Assembly: GCF_030316895.1 (NCBI RefSeq)
Contig: NZ_JASZYV010000004.1
Coordinates: forward strand, 248,001 to 312,000
DNA: 64,000 nt
Origin: Variovorax dokdonensis
GTDB taxonomy: Bacteria; Pseudomonadota; Gammaproteobacteria; Burkholderiales; Burkholderiaceae_C
Direction of reading: 5' to 3'
A program made the position numbers and the translations under genes. Shown here in pieces: positions 9,476 through 18,494 of the stretch. How positions within the stretch are numbered: position 1 is the stretch's first letter; each line of letters opens with the position of its first letter. Below the pieces are notes generated by a model that saw only the letters and a program-made list of their open reading frames with translations, had not been told where the DNA came from and searched no databases.

Positions 9476-10900
9476 ATGAATGCCCCCACCGCCATTTCGC
9501 ACCTGGTCCCCGAGTCGCATCAGCGCGAAGTCCCTGCGGCCCTCATCGATGCGCTCAAGTCGCGCTTTGGCGATCGCTGTTCCACGGCCATGGCGGTGCG
9601 CGAGCAGCATGGCCGAGACGAGTCGTCCTTCGACGCGCCGCCTCCCGCCGCCGTCATCTTTGCCGAAAGCACCGAAGACGTGGCCGCCGCCGTCAAGTTG
9701 GTCTCCGAGCATGCCGTGCCGGTCATTCCGTTCGGCGTGGGCTCCTCGCTGGAAGGCCATCTGCTGGCAGTGCAGGGCGGCATCAGCATCGACGTGTCGC
9801 GCATGAACAAGGTCCTGTCGGTCAATGCCGAAGACCTGACGGTGACGGTGCAGCCGGGCGTGACGCGCAAGCAGTTGAACGAAGAGATCAAGAACACGGG
9901 CTTGTTCTTTCCCATCGATCCGGGCGCGGACGCTTCCATTGGCGGCATGACGGCCACGCGCGCCAGCGGCACCAATGCCGTTCGCTACGGCACGATGCGC
10001 GAGAACGTGCTGGCGCTGGAAGTCGTCACCGCCAGCGGCGAAGTCATCCGCACCGGCACCCGGGCCAAGAAAAGCTCGGCCGGCTACGACCTGACGCGCC
10101 TGTTCATCGGCAGCGAAGGCACGCTGGGCGTGGTGACCGAGGTCACGCTGCGCATCTATCCGCTTCCCGAAGCGGTCTCCGCGGCCATCTGCTCGTTCCC
10201 GAGCATCGAAGCCGCCGTGCGCACCGTGATCCAGACCATCCAGTTGGGCGTGCCGATCGCGCGCGTGGAGTTGATCGACCACCACACGGTGCGGATGGTC
10301 AATGCCTACGCCAAGCTGGGCCTGCGTGAAGAAGCCATGCTGCTGATGGAGTTCCATGGCTCGCCGGCCGGCGTGAAGGAGCAGGCCGAGACGGTCCAGG
10401 AGATTGCCAGCGAGTTTGGCGGCAAGGCCTTCGAATGGGCCAGCACGCCCGAGGAGCGCACGCGCCTGTGGACCGCGCGGCACAACGCTTACTTTGCGGC
10501 GGTGCAGTCACGCCCGGGTTGCCGGGTGATCTCCACCGACACGTGCGTGCCGATCTCGCGTCTGGCCGACTGCCTGCTCGACTCCGTCGCCGAGGCCGAT
10601 GCCAGCGGCATCCCCTACTTCCTCGTGGGCCACGTGGGCGACGGCAACTTCCACTTCGGCTATCTGCTCGACCCCAATGCGCCCGAGGAGCGCATCACGG
10701 CCGAGAAGCTCAACCATGCGCTGGTTTCGCGGGCGCTGGCGCTGGGCGGCACCTGCACCGGCGAGCACGGGGTCGGCCTGCACAAGATGGGCTTCCTGGT
10801 GGATGAGGCAGGCGCTGGCGCGGTCGACATGATGCGGACCATCAAGCGCGCGCTCGACCCGAAGAACATCATGAACCCCGGGAAGATCTTCAGCCTCTAG
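9476..10900 (+). CDS. FAD-binding oxidase, D-lactate dehydrogenase / glycolate oxidase GlcD type
   Basis: A 474-residue flavoprotein of the PCMH FAD-binding family, oxidising a 2-hydroxy acid such as D-lactate or glycolate. The FAD domain shows PFGVGSSLEGHLLA, DPGADASIGGMTATRASGTNAVRYGT and LFIGSEGTLGVVTEVTLR; the C-terminal cap ends with VGHVGDGNFHF, GTCTGEHGVGLHK and LDPKNIMNPGKIF. The ATG with GAGGAG about nine bases upstream was chosen. No GlcE or GlcF partner is adjacent, so a single-subunit D-lactate dehydrogenase (cytochrome) type is more likely than glycolate oxidase. It is divergent from the aryl-CoA operon. Confidence 0.88.
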   Translation: MNAPTAISHLVPESHQREVPAALIDALKSRFGDRCSTAMAVREQHGRDESSFDAPPPAAVIFAESTEDVAAAVKLVSEHAVPVIPFGVGSSLEGHLLAVQGGISIDVSRMNKVLSVNAEDLTVTVQPGVTRKQLNEEIKNTGLFFPIDPGADASIGGMTATRASGTNAVRYGTMRENVLALEVVTASGEVIRTGTRAKKSSAGYDLTRLFIGSEGTLGVVTEVTLRIYPLPEAVSAAICSFPSIEAAVRTVIQTIQLGVPIARVELIDHHTVRMVNAYAKLGLREEAMLLMEFHGSPAGVKEQAETVQEIASEFGGKAFEWASTPEERTRLWTARHNAYFAAVQSRPGCRVISTDTCVPISRLADCLLDSVAEADASGIPYFLVGHVGDGNFHFGYLLDPNAPEERITAEKLNHALVSRALALGGTCTGEHGVGLHKMGFLVDEAGAGAVDMMRTIKRALDPKNIMNPGKIFSL

Positions 10901-10910
10901 GAGAGGCGTC

Positions 10911-10945
10911 AGGCTCCCGCCGGCGACATCGCCGCAGGCGGGCCT
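10911..10945. terminator. Hairpin between two convergent genes, possible bidirectional terminator
   Basis: CCCGCC pairs with GGCGGG, with an inner GGCG/CGCC stem around ACAT and an outer AGG/CCT pair. It lies in the 52-base gap between the oxidase stop and the end of the opposing lipoprotein gene. There is no clear U tract, so Rho-independent action is uncertain. Confidence 0.35.
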
Positions 10946-10952
10946 GCAAGCC

Positions 10953-11831
10953 TTACTTCTTCGGGCGCGGCGCGCTGGTTTGCTGCGGCGTTGCGCCACC
11001 GTCCACGCCCAGTCGGCCACCGCCACCGAGGCCCTGGCCGCGCACCGTTTGCGCTTGATACTGGCGCAGCGAACGGACCATCTGGTTGTAGGCATCCATG
11101 AATGCCGCTGAGATGACCTTGCCCTGCGCCGTATTGGTATAGCCCCCTGCCCCGCCAGCCGCCGTACCGCCGAACAGGGCGCCCATCGCGCCGAAGTCCG
11201 TCTTCGAGGCACTGCCCTCGGAGGCCGCGACCTGCACGCCCGACCGGTTGTCGATCAGCGTCAGCATGGCGCTGGCTTCCTTCGTCTGCACGCTGCCGCC
11301 CAACGCGCCCAGCACGCCGCTGTAGCGTCCACCGACAAGGCCTGCCAGTGAAGCCGCACCGCCGCCGGCGTTGTTGTTGGCAAAGACGATCTCGGGCGAC
11401 ATGCCGTAGTCGGACGCCACCATCTGCCCCCGGCCGAAGTTGCTGCCCTGGCGCATCTCGCCCGACTGCGCCAATGCGCGTTCGCGGCTCATGGCGTTCA
11501 TGCCGGCGGCGCCACGTTCCACGACGATGAAGCAGTTGGATTGCTGGATCAGCAGGCGCAGGAGGTTGGACGTCGGCGGCAGGCGGTATTCGTTGCGCAG
11601 GATCGTGTACCAGCCGGCCTGCTGGTTCTCGATGAGCGACACGGTGCCCAGCGATTCGGGGCATCGTTCGAGTGCCCCGCTGGCGTTGTCGCTCGCGGCG
11701 CCGGCCGCGCTGCCGGTGGCCATGGTCTTGGCGCTGGCGCTGCCCATCTGCATGTCGGTGGTTTCGCAGCCGCTCAAAAGCACAGCCGCAGACAATGCTG
11801 CGGCCGTCGCCGCCCACAAGTTGGTCTTCAT
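10953..11831 (-). CDS. CsgG/HfaB-like outer-membrane lipoprotein
   Basis: A 292-residue lipoprotein. The N-terminus MKTNLWAATAAALSAAVLLSGC ends in a lipobox (LSGC). The body resembles the CsgG/HfaB family: NCFIVVERGAAGMNAMSRERALAQSGE is the characteristic segment that follows the first strand, and the C-terminal part has VISAAFMDAYNQMVRSLR. CsgG proteins form secretion pores for curli subunits, but many proteobacterial homologues sit alone without a curli operon, as here. The middle is Gly/Ala rich. The start at MKTNLW is set by GGAGGGCGAG directly upstream; a longer start lacks a ribosome binding site. Confidence 0.75.
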   Translation of the reverse strand: MKTNLWAATAAALSAAVLLSGCETTDMQMGSASAKTMATGSAAGAASDNASGALERCPESLGTVSLIENQQAGWYTILRNEYRLPPTSNLLRLLIQQSNCFIVVERGAAGMNAMSRERALAQSGEMRQGSNFGRGQMVASDYGMSPEIVFANNNAGGGAASLAGLVGGRYSGVLGALGGSVQTKEASAMLTLIDNRSGVQVAASEGSASKTDFGAMGALFGGTAAGGAGGYTNTAQGKVISAAFMDAYNQMVRSLRQYQAQTVRGQGLGGGGRLGVDGGATPQQTSAPRPKK

Positions 11832-11933
11832 CTCGCCCTCCAGGGAATGCACACTTTGGTGTACATCGGAGCATAGGGCGCCGCCATACCGCAGGCCAGT
11901 GCGCTTAAGGCAGATGGGCTGCCTGCAATCGCG

Positions 11934-12893
11934 CTATGTCATTCGGCGGATTCGCTCGATCAAGCCGTTGAGCGCATCGAGGGAGCCGAAATGGATGGCC
12001 AATTCGCCGCTCTGCTCGGTCTGGCCGTTTCGGCGCGTGCGCTTCTTGATGCGGACCTCCACCTCGGCGGTGAGCAGGTCGGCGAGCTCCTCTTCCACCC
12101 GCAACAGGTCGCGCGACTTCTCGCCTTCGCCACGGCCGGGGCGGGGCGAGGACGTGAGGTTGAATTCGGCGGAAAGCTTCTTGACCAGCGCCTCGGCTTC
12201 GCGAACCGAGAGCTTGCGCGCGACGATCTGGTTGGCCGCCGTGATCTGCGCCGCCTTGTCCAGCGCCAAAAGGGCGCGGGCATGGCCCATGTCGACATCG
12301 CCGGCCATCAGCATGTCCTGCACCGGCGCGGCGAGGTTGAGCAGACGCAGCAGGTTGCTCGCGGCGCTGCGCGAGCGGCCGACCGATTGCGCGGCCGATT
12401 CATGCGTCATGCCGAACTCGCTGACCAGGCGCTGCAGGCCCTGGGCTTCTTCCAGCGGATTGAGGTCTTCGCGCTGGATGTTCTCGATGAGCGACATGGC
12501 CGCCGCGGCCTCGTTGGGCACGTCGCGCACCAGCACCGGCACTTCGGCCAGGCCAGCGATGCGCGCAGCCCGGAAACGCCGCTCGCCGGCGATGATTTCG
12601 TACTCGGCGTTCTTGGCGCGCGCCGATTCATCGTCGAGTCGGCGCACCAGGATCGGCTGCATGATGCCCTGGGCCTTGATGCTCTCGGCCAGCTCGTACA
12701 GGGCGCCTTCGTCCATGCGGGTGCGAGGCTGGTAGACGCCTGGCACCATCTTGTCCAGCGACAGCGTATTGGGCTGCTGCGCCGCCGCCCCAGCGCCCTC
12801 GCCCGACGCTTGCGCCTCGGAATCCGTGCGCGCAGCCGGCCCCAGCAGTGCTTCGAGCCCGCGGCCCAGTCCCTTGGGTTTCTTGGTGACCAT
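11934..12893 (-). CDS. parB: Chromosome partitioning protein ParB
   Basis: A 319-residue ParB. It starts MVTKKPKGLGRGLEALLG, the usual conserved N-terminus, then has the CTPase/ParB box with YEIIAGERRFRAARIAGL and SLIENIQREDLNPLEEAQGL, the helix-turn-helix (MTHESAAQSVGRSRSAASNLLRLLNL), and a C-terminal dimerisation domain. It binds parS, slides as a CTP clamp, and with ParA segregates newly replicated origins. The two parS sites are 2.3 and 3.4 kb away. Unusually, a small hydrolase gene separates it from parA. Confidence 0.97.
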   Translation of the reverse strand: MVTKKPKGLGRGLEALLGPAARTDSEAQASGEGAGAAAQQPNTLSLDKMVPGVYQPRTRMDEGALYELAESIKAQGIMQPILVRRLDDESARAKNAEYEIIAGERRFRAARIAGLAEVPVLVRDVPNEAAAAMSLIENIQREDLNPLEEAQGLQRLVSEFGMTHESAAQSVGRSRSAASNLLRLLNLAAPVQDMLMAGDVDMGHARALLALDKAAQITAANQIVARKLSVREAEALVKKLSAEFNLTSSPRPGRGEGEKSRDLLRVEEELADLLTAEVEVRIKKRTRRNGQTEQSGELAIHFGSLDALNGLIERIRRMT

Positions 12894-12911
12894 GAGTGTG
12901 TTGTCCGTTCT

Positions 12912-13463
12912 TCAGTTCTTGGGTGGGGAGGCCAGCAAGTCCTCGAGCAGGTGCCGGCCCTCGGACCAGTCGCCAAGGCCGGATTCGGCGTTGATGTGGC
13001 CCAGGGGGCCGGCGTCGATGTAGTTGGCGCCCCAATCTCGCGCCATGTCGCGCGAACGCTCGGCGCTGCAGAAGGGGTCGTTGTCGGCGGCGACCATGCA
13101 GGCCGCAAAGGGGAGTCGCTGCCGAATGATGGGTGCCCAGCCTGGAATCATCTGGCGAAGGTCGTCGCGCTCGGTGTCGCCGGGCGCCACCAGCAAGGCG
13201 CCGCGGACCTTGTGGGTCAGCCGCGAATGGGCAGCCCAGGCGGCCACGAGGATGCAACCCAGACTATGGGCCGCGAAGGCCACCGGCCGGCTGGATGCCA
13301 GAACGGCCTCTTCCAACTGAATCTGCCAGTCGCCGCGCAGGGGGCGCATCCAATCGTGCTGCTGCACGCGGATGTCGCCATGTTTCGCCTCCCAGCGCGA
13401 TTGCCAATGCTCGGGTCCGCTGTTCTGCCAGCCGGGCAGCAACAGCACCTGGACGTCACTCAT
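12912..13463 (-). CDS. RBBP9/YdeN family serine hydrolase (alpha/beta hydrolase)
   Basis: A 183-residue small alpha/beta hydrolase. It starts MSDVQVLLLPGWQNSGPEHW, typical of the RBBP9/YdeN group, has the nucleophile elbow AHSLGC, an acid-region segment VAADNDPFC and a C-terminal His in LGHINAESGLGDW. It is inserted between parA (49 bases upstream) and parB (18 bases downstream), all on the minus strand, and so is probably co-transcribed with the partition genes. The substrate is unknown, and no role in segregation is established. Confidence 0.9.
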   Translation of the reverse strand: MSDVQVLLLPGWQNSGPEHWQSRWEAKHGDIRVQQHDWMRPLRGDWQIQLEEAVLASSRPVAFAAHSLGCILVAAWAAHSRLTHKVRGALLVAPGDTERDDLRQMIPGWAPIIRQRLPFAACMVAADNDPFCSAERSRDMARDWGANYIDAGPLGHINAESGLGDWSEGRHLLEDLLASPPKN

Positions 13464-13512
13464 GCGCTATGGATTTTGTAGCAAGATGGTGCATTGCGGG
13501 AGCTCGGGAGTT

Positions 13513-14433
13513 CTATTCCGGCGACGCTTCCGACGCGGGCGCAGGCTCTGCAGCCGACGGCGCGACGGCCGGCGTGGGCGATGCACTGGATGGCGCCGCG
13601 GCCGGCGCCGAACCTGCTGCACCTGCCGCACCTGCCGCGGCCACGATCGGCGCCGGAGGCATCTTCACAATCATTTCCTGCGCGAAGGCGACGAATGCCT
13701 GGCTGCCTCGGGCCGATGGGTCGAAGGCCACGCCCGGCAAGCCGTAGCTCGGCGCTTCTGCCAGCCGAACATTGCGGGGAATGACGGTGTCGAAAACCTT
13801 CTCGCCGAAATGCGCCTTGAGCTGGTCGCTGACCTGCTGTTGCAGGGTGATGCGGGGGTCGAACATGACCCGAAGCAGTCCGATGATCTGCAGGTTCTTG
13901 TTGAGGTTGGCGTGCACCTGCTTGATGGTGTTGACCAGGTCGGTCAGCCCCTCGAGCGCGAAGTACTCGCATTGCATCGGGACGATGACGCCATGCGCCG
14001 CGCACAGACCGTTGAGCGTCAGCAGGCTCAAGCTGGGAGGGCAATCGATGAGGATGAAGTCGTATTCGGCGCCCACCGTCGCCAAGGCGGTGCGCAGGCG
14101 TTTCTCGCGCCGGTCGAGCTCCACCATCTCCACCTCAGCGCCCGCGAGTTCGCGGTTGGCGCCCAGAACGTCATAGGCGCAGTCCGCCTCCACCAGCCGT
14201 TCGGGCCGCACCCGCGCCTCGGCCACGGAGGCGGATTCGAGCAGCACGTCGTACACGCTCAGCTCGAGTTGGCGCTTGTCCACGCCCGAGCCCATGGTGG
14301 CGTTGCCCTGCGGATCCAGGTCGATCATCAGGACGCGCTGGCCCTGCCGCGCGAGGCCGGCAGCGAGATTGACCGTGGTGGTCGTCTTGCCGACGCCACC
14401 CTTCTGGTTCGCGATGCAAAAGATACGAGCCAT
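13513..14433 (-). CDS. parA: Chromosome partitioning ATPase ParA
   Basis: A 306-residue Soj/ParA ATPase. The deviant Walker A motif KGGVGKTTTTVN is near residue 11, followed by LMIDLDPQGNATMG and the switch motif DFILIDCPPSLSLLTLNGL. It drives origin segregation with ParB. Soj-type ParA proteins are usually about 255-265 residues; here roughly the last 45-50 residues are an Ala/Pro/Ser low-complexity tail, which looks like an added, probably disordered extension. Located 9 bases downstream of the LysE-type gene on the same strand. Confidence 0.97.
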   Translation of the reverse strand: MARIFCIANQKGGVGKTTTTVNLAAGLARQGQRVLMIDLDPQGNATMGSGVDKRQLELSVYDVLLESASVAEARVRPERLVEADCAYDVLGANRELAGAEVEMVELDRREKRLRTALATVGAEYDFILIDCPPSLSLLTLNGLCAAHGVIVPMQCEYFALEGLTDLVNTIKQVHANLNKNLQIIGLLRVMFDPRITLQQQVSDQLKAHFGEKVFDTVIPRNVRLAEAPSYGLPGVAFDPSARGSQAFVAFAQEMIVKMPPAPIVAAAGAAGAAGSAPAAAPSSASPTPAVAPSAAEPAPASEASPE

Positions 14434-14442
14434 GCGAATGCG

Positions 14443-15057
14443 TCAGTTGGAAATCGCGAGCTTGATGCCAAAGCCCACAAGGAAGATGCCGGCCAGCTTT
14501 TCGAGCGCTCCGGAGATCTTGGGATTGGCGCGGATGCGCTCCGCCAGGAAGTGGGACAGCAGCACGACGGACAAGGCGTAGATGAAGGTCAGAACCGCAA
14601 TGGTCAGCGCCATGAAGCCGAAGGTCCGCAGGCCTTGGTGCTGGCTCGGATCGATGAACAGCGGGAAGAAGGCCATGTAGAAGACGATGGCCTTGGGATT
14701 GAGCAGCGTGATGAAGAAAGCCTGCCTGAAATACTGCCGGGGCCGGATGTTCAGGACCGGCGCGTCGCCCGGCTTGGCACGGATCATCTTGAAGCCGAGC
14801 CAGGCGAGATAAAGCGCGCCCAGCCATTGAACCGCATGAAATGCCGTGGGATACGCAGCCAGGAGCGCAGCGACGCCAGCCACTGCAGCCCACATCAGGC
14901 ACTGGTCGCCAGCGATCAAACCGAAGGTTGCGCCCATCCCGGCTCGGATACCACCCTTCCCTGTCGAGGTGATCAGCGCCAGATTGCCCGGTCCTGGAAT
15001 AGCGAGGAAAACAACGATGGCGGCCACAAAGGCGCCGTAATCAGCAATGCCGAACAT
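14443..15057 (-). CDS. LysE/RhtB family amino acid exporter
   Basis: A 204-residue inner-membrane protein with about six hydrophobic segments. The first, FVAAIVVFLAIPGPGNLALI, carries the PGPG motif typical of LysE/RhtB translocators, and SPKAIVFYMAFFPLFID-like residues (LLNPKAIVFYMAFFPLF) mark the second repeat. It exports a neutral amino acid or homoserine-lactone type compound; the substrate is unknown. I chose the ATG of MFGIADYG; a GTG nine codons upstream is possible but also lacks a strong ribosome binding site. It lies between rsmG and parA in the housekeeping block. Confidence 0.88.
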   Translation of the reverse strand: MFGIADYGAFVAAIVVFLAIPGPGNLALITSTGKGGIRAGMGATFGLIAGDQCLMWAAVAGVAALLAAYPTAFHAVQWLGALYLAWLGFKMIRAKPGDAPVLNIRPRQYFRQAFFITLLNPKAIVFYMAFFPLFIDPSQHQGLRTFGFMALTIAVLTFIYALSVVLLSHFLAERIRANPKISGALEKLAGIFLVGFGIKLAISN

Positions 15058-15163
15058 GGGAAAGGCCGGTTTGGATGGGAGCACCCGAGTCTACGCGAGG
15101 CAGTCCGGACGCGGTGGCGCGCTCGGCGCTCATTGCGCCGCGCGGCTGAAATTTTGGTGTGGG

Positions 15164-15808
15164 TCAGCCCGAAATCGGGCGAATCCAGACGATGCAGCGC
15201 TCGGCGTCCAGGCCCGGAACGGTGAGCTGTTCCACGTGAAACACTTCGACGTCGGACGGAAGATCGGCGATTTCGTCCGTGGGCAATTTGCCCTTCATCG
15301 CCATCCAGCACCCACCCGGAGCGATGAGTTCCGCGGAGCCCCTGACAAAGTCGGTCAGCGACGCAAAAGCCCGTGAACAGACCACATCGAAGCGCCCACC
15401 CATCGTTTCGACGCGCGCGTGCCGGCCGTTGAGATGCGGCAGGTTCAACTCCGCCGACACCTGCCGGATGAACGCCGCCTTCTTGGCGACTGCATCGACA
15501 CACGTTACCGAGAGGTCGGGCCTCATGATCGCAATGACTGCGCCGGGAAGACCCGCACCCGAACCCACGTCCAGCAATCTCGCCGCGCCCGGACACTGCC
15601 GCTGGAGCGGGCCGACCACCGAGAGGCTGTCCAAAAGATGGTGGCTCAACACCTGCTCAGGAGAGCGCAGCGCCGTCAGGTTGTAAACCTTGTTCCATTT
15701 CAGGATGAGGTCGGCATACGCCTGGAGACTGGCACATTGAGCATCGCTCAAGCTCAAGCCCATCGCCTCTGCGCCCTGGCGCAGCAACGCATCGCGGTCG
15801 CCGCTCAT
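15164..15808 (-). CDS. rsmG: 16S rRNA (guanine-527 N7) methyltransferase RsmG
   Basis: A 214-residue SAM-dependent methyltransferase (former GidB). Key segments are [20 protein letters not shown] and [10 protein letters not shown] near the N-terminus, the SAM-binding [17 protein letters not shown], and [12 protein letters not shown]. It methylates G527 of 16S rRNA. Its ATG overlaps the mnmG stop by four bases (ATGA), the classical mnmG-rsmG arrangement. A parS site lies inside its 3' part, where it encodes VFHVEQ. Confidence 0.97.
   Translation of the reverse strand: MSGDRDALLRQGAEAMGLSLSDAQCASLQAYADLILKWNKVYNLTALRSPEQVLSHHLLDSLSVVGPLQRQCPGAARLLDVGSGAGLPGAVIAIMRPDLSVTCVDAVAKKAAFIRQVSAELNLPHLNGRHARVETMGGRFDVVCSRAFASLTDFVRGSAELIAPGGCWMAMKGKLPTDEIADLPSDVEVFHVEQLTVPGLDAERCIVWIRPISG
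15228..15243. other. parS site, one mismatch from the palindromic consensus
   Basis: TGTTCCACGTGAAACA matches the ParB consensus TGTTTCACGTGAAACA at 15 of 16 positions. It lies within rsmG, 2.3 kb upstream of parB. The consensus for chromosomal parS is very well conserved across bacteria, so recognition by the ParB encoded here is likely. Confidence 0.9.
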
Positions 15809-17778
15809 TGGGCTGCGACTTCAGAAGCAGCGGCCTTCTCTTGCGACGCAGGTTCGCCAGTGAAGGCGCGGTAGCCGCCCTTGCGCAGGTGAATCATCAG
15901 CAACGAGATGGCGGCCGGCGTCACGCCGGAAATTCGCGATGCCTGACCCAGGGTTTCGGGCCGATGCTTGGCCAGCTTCTGCCGGACTTCAATGCTGAGC
16001 GCAGCCACCTGGGAATAGTCCAAGTCGTCTGGCAGCTTGAGCTTTTCGAAGTGCGATGCCCGTTCGACCTCGTCCTGCTGGCGATGGATGTAGCCGGAGT
16101 ACTTGGCTGCGATCTCCAGTTGCTCGATCTCGACCTCACCCAGATTGGCCCCCTCTTCCGCCACGTACTTGCCGCCGTCCAGCGACATCAGTGCCGCGTA
16201 GCTCACACCCGGTCGGCGTAGCAGGTCGGCCAGGTTGTACTCGCGTTCGATGGCCTTGCCGAGTACCCGCTCCGACTCCTCCGCCGGCAGATTGCGCGGG
16301 TTTACCCAGATGGATTTGAGACGCTCTGTTTCACGTGAAACAGCGTCGCGCTTGCGCGAGAAAGCATCCCACCGGGCGTCGTCCACCAAACCGAGTTTCC
16401 GCCCGATCTCCGTCAGGCGCATGTCGGCGTTGTCTTCACGAAGTTGAAGGCGGAACTCGGCGCGGCTCGTGAACATGCGGTACGGCTCGGTCACCCCCTT
16501 GGTGATCAGGTCGTCGACCAGCACACCCAGATAAGCCTCGTCGCGCTGCGGCACCCAAGGTGCCTCGCCGCGAACTTGCAGGGCAGCATTGACGCCGGCG
16601 AACAGGCCTTGTGCCGCAGCCTCTTCGTAGCCCGTCGTACCGTTGATCTGCCCGGCAAAGAACAGGCCGCGGATGGCCCGCGTCTCGAAGTGACTCGTCA
16701 GCCCGCGCGGGTCGAAGTAGTCGTACTCGATCGCGTAGCCGGGGCGAAGGATGTGCGCTTGTTCCAGACCTGGAATCGAACGGACCAACGCGTACTGAAT
16801 GTCGAAAGGCAGGCTCGTGGAAATGCCGTTCGGGTAGTACTCGTTCGTACTGAGCCCTTCGGGTTCCAGGAAGATCTGATGGCTGTCCTTGTCGGCAAAC
16901 CGGTTGATCTTGTCCTCGACGCTCGGGCAGTAGCGCGGACCGACGCCTTCGATCTTTCCCGTGAACATCGGGCTACGGTCAAAGCCGGAACGGATGATCT
17001 CGTGCGTCTTCTCGTTGGTGTGGGTGATCCAGCAGGGCATCTGCTGCGGGTGCATGTCGGCCCGGCCCAGGAAACTGAACACCGGCATCACCGGGTTGGG
17101 GCTGCCCGGCATCCCGTCGCCCGGTTGTTCGGTGCACTTGGAAAAGTCGATGCTGCGGCCGTCCAGGCGCGGCGGCGTGCCCGTCTTCAAGCGACCTTGA
17201 GGGAGCTTGAGTTCCTTCAATCTTGCCGACAGGCTGACCGCCGGCGGATCGCCCGCCCGGCCAGCCTGATAGTTGTCCAGCCCCACGTGAATGCGGCCAT
17301 CCAGGAACGTGCCGGCCGTCAGAACCACCGCGCGAGCGCGAAAGGCGATGCCTACTTGCGTGACGGCGCCAACCACCCGATCGCCCTCGACCATCAGGTC
17401 GTCCACGGCCTGCTGGAAGAGGCTAAGGTTCGGCTGGTTCTCGAGACGGCGCCGAATGGCGGCCTTGTAAAGCACACGGTCTGCCTGCGCCCGAGTCGCC
17501 CGCACCGCCGGACCCTTGCTCGAATTGAGGATCCGAAACTGGATACCGCCCTCGTCCGTGGCCAGCGCCATGGCGCCGCCCAGAGCGTCGATCTCCTTGA
17601 CGAGGTGCCCCTTGCCGATCCCGCCGATCGACGGGTTGCAACTCATTTGCCCAAGGGTTTCGATGTTGTGAGTCAGGAGTAAGGTGCGCGCACCCATGCG
17701 CGCCGAGGCCAAGGCGGCCTCGGTGCCCGCGTGGCCACCGCCGACGACGATGACATCGAATTCTTCGGGATAGAGCAT
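15805..17778 (-). CDS. mnmG: tRNA uridine-5-carboxymethylaminomethyl modification enzyme MnmG
   Basis: A 657-residue FAD protein (former GidA) that with MnmE modifies the wobble uridine of several tRNAs. It starts [29 protein letters not shown] (FAD motif) and carries [39 protein letters not shown] and the C-terminal [16 protein letters not shown] and [17 protein letters not shown]. The start at MLYPEE matches the family; an upstream extension of 17 residues is unlikely, although no strong ribosome binding site is visible. It heads the minus-strand block mnmG-rsmG-lysE-parA-hydrolase-parB and contains a perfect parS. Confidence 0.97.
   Translation of the reverse strand: MLYPEEFDVIVVGGGHAGTEAALASARMGARTLLLTHNIETLGQMSCNPSIGGIGKGHLVKEIDALGGAMALATDEGGIQFRILNSSKGPAVRATRAQADRVLYKAAIRRRLENQPNLSLFQQAVDDLMVEGDRVVGAVTQVGIAFRARAVVLTAGTFLDGRIHVGLDNYQAGRAGDPPAVSLSARLKELKLPQGRLKTGTPPRLDGRSIDFSKCTEQPGDGMPGSPNPVMPVFSFLGRADMHPQQMPCWITHTNEKTHEIIRSGFDRSPMFTGKIEGVGPRYCPSVEDKINRFADKDSHQIFLEPEGLSTNEYYPNGISTSLPFDIQYALVRSIPGLEQAHILRPGYAIEYDYFDPRGLTSHFETRAIRGLFFAGQINGTTGYEEAAAQGLFAGVNAALQVRGEAPWVPQRDEAYLGVLVDDLITKGVTEPYRMFTSRAEFRLQLREDNADMRLTEIGRKLGLVDDARWDAFSRKRDAVSRETERLKSIWVNPRNLPAEESERVLGKAIEREYNLADLLRRPGVSYAALMSLDGGKYVAEEGANLGEVEIEQLEIAAKYSGYIHRQQDEVERASHFEKLKLPDDLDYSQVAALSIEVRQKLAKHRPETLGQASRISGVTPAAISLLMIHLRKGGYRAFTGEPASQEKAAASEVAAQ
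16327..16342. other. parS site, perfect consensus
   Basis: TGTTTCACGTGAAACA is an exact 16-base match to the universal parS palindrome, inside mnmG where it encodes part of [11 protein letters not shown]. Together with the copy 1.1 kb away in rsmG it marks the region where ParB loads. Chromosomal parS sites cluster near the replication origin, so this suggests oriC is not far away. Confidence 0.95.
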
Positions 17779-18112
17779 TGGAGAAGGGGCGCAAATGACG
17801 CTTGCGCTGCGGTTCAGGGGAACCGGCAATTTTAGCGCCCCACTGCCTGTTTCGCACGCAATTGCGTGGATCGCCCTTCATGCTGCCGGACGTCCATGCG
17901 GCATGAATGCTCAATCGTTCGCTATGCTTTTAATAGCAACGCGCGGGCGGCGGACGAAGCGTGCCGCCTTCTGCCGGTCACACCGGTCAAAACCTTCCAG
18001 TGGTTGCGGGTCACCTGGAGCACTTTCTGAACGCGCTGAGCCGGTGAGACCGCGGCGTCCCTGCCGCCGCGGACATCCCATGTTGCGCTGTGGATCAACA
18101 CGGGCGGCATGG
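17779..18112. other. 334-base intergenic region upstream of mnmG with one hairpin
   Basis: No credible gene is visible between mnmG and the small membrane protein. It must hold the mnmG promoter on the minus strand, but no clear -35/-10 pair stands out. Its only structure is a strong GC hairpin near 18050-18072. No tRNA or riboswitch fold was recognised. Confidence 0.5.
18050..18072. terminator. GC hairpin downstream of the small membrane protein gene
   Basis: CCGCGGCG pairs perfectly with CGCCGCGG around a seven-base loop. It starts about 40 bases past the stop codon of the small membrane protein gene on the minus strand. No U tract follows, so this may be a Rho-assisted pause or 3'-end stabiliser rather than a classical terminator. 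Confidence 0.35.
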
Positions 18113-18298
18113 CTAGTCGATCATCTTCTTGGCGGCACCGACCCCGAGGGCGGCGAGAACCACAAAGATCAGCGCCAGCACCAGGAACAGGCCGAACAGC
18201 AGCTTGGCGACGCCCGCCGACGCGGCGGCGACGCCCGTGAAGCCCAAGGCACCGGCAATGAGGGCAATGATCGCGAACACGATGGCGTACTTCAACAT
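18113..18298 (-). CDS. DUF1328 family small membrane protein
   Basis: A 61-residue protein beginning MLKYAIVFAIIALIAGALGFTG, followed by a second hydrophobic segment (LLFGLFLVLALIFVVLAAL) and a short basic/acidic tail (KKMID). Two transmembrane helices and the LGFTGVAAASAGVAK linker identify the DUF1328 family (YtjA-like), found widely in proteobacteria and of unknown function. AAGGAG sits upstream of the chosen ATG; longer in-frame starts lack this signal. Transcribed alone. Confidence 0.9.
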   Translation of the reverse strand: MLKYAIVFAIIALIAGALGFTGVAAASAGVAKLLFGLFLVLALIFVVLAALGVGAAKKMID

Positions 18299-18494
18299 GG
18301 ATCTCTCCTTGATCTTGAACATCGCAGCAGACGGATTCGCTGCGAGTGCATGCAAGCGTAGGCACGGGCTTTGTCCTGCCCCATCGGCACCGGACCCAAC
18401 GACCCGTAGGACAACGCCATCAGCCGCAAGTCGCTAGGATTTGCCCGGCGGGCAAAAGCCCCGCCCAAAACATCAACCAAAAGGACACTTGCGC

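Noticed and set aside
15057-15084. GTG start nine codons upstream in the LysE-type gene
   Set aside because: No ribosome binding site, and the added residues do not extend the first helix; the ATG matches family N-termini.
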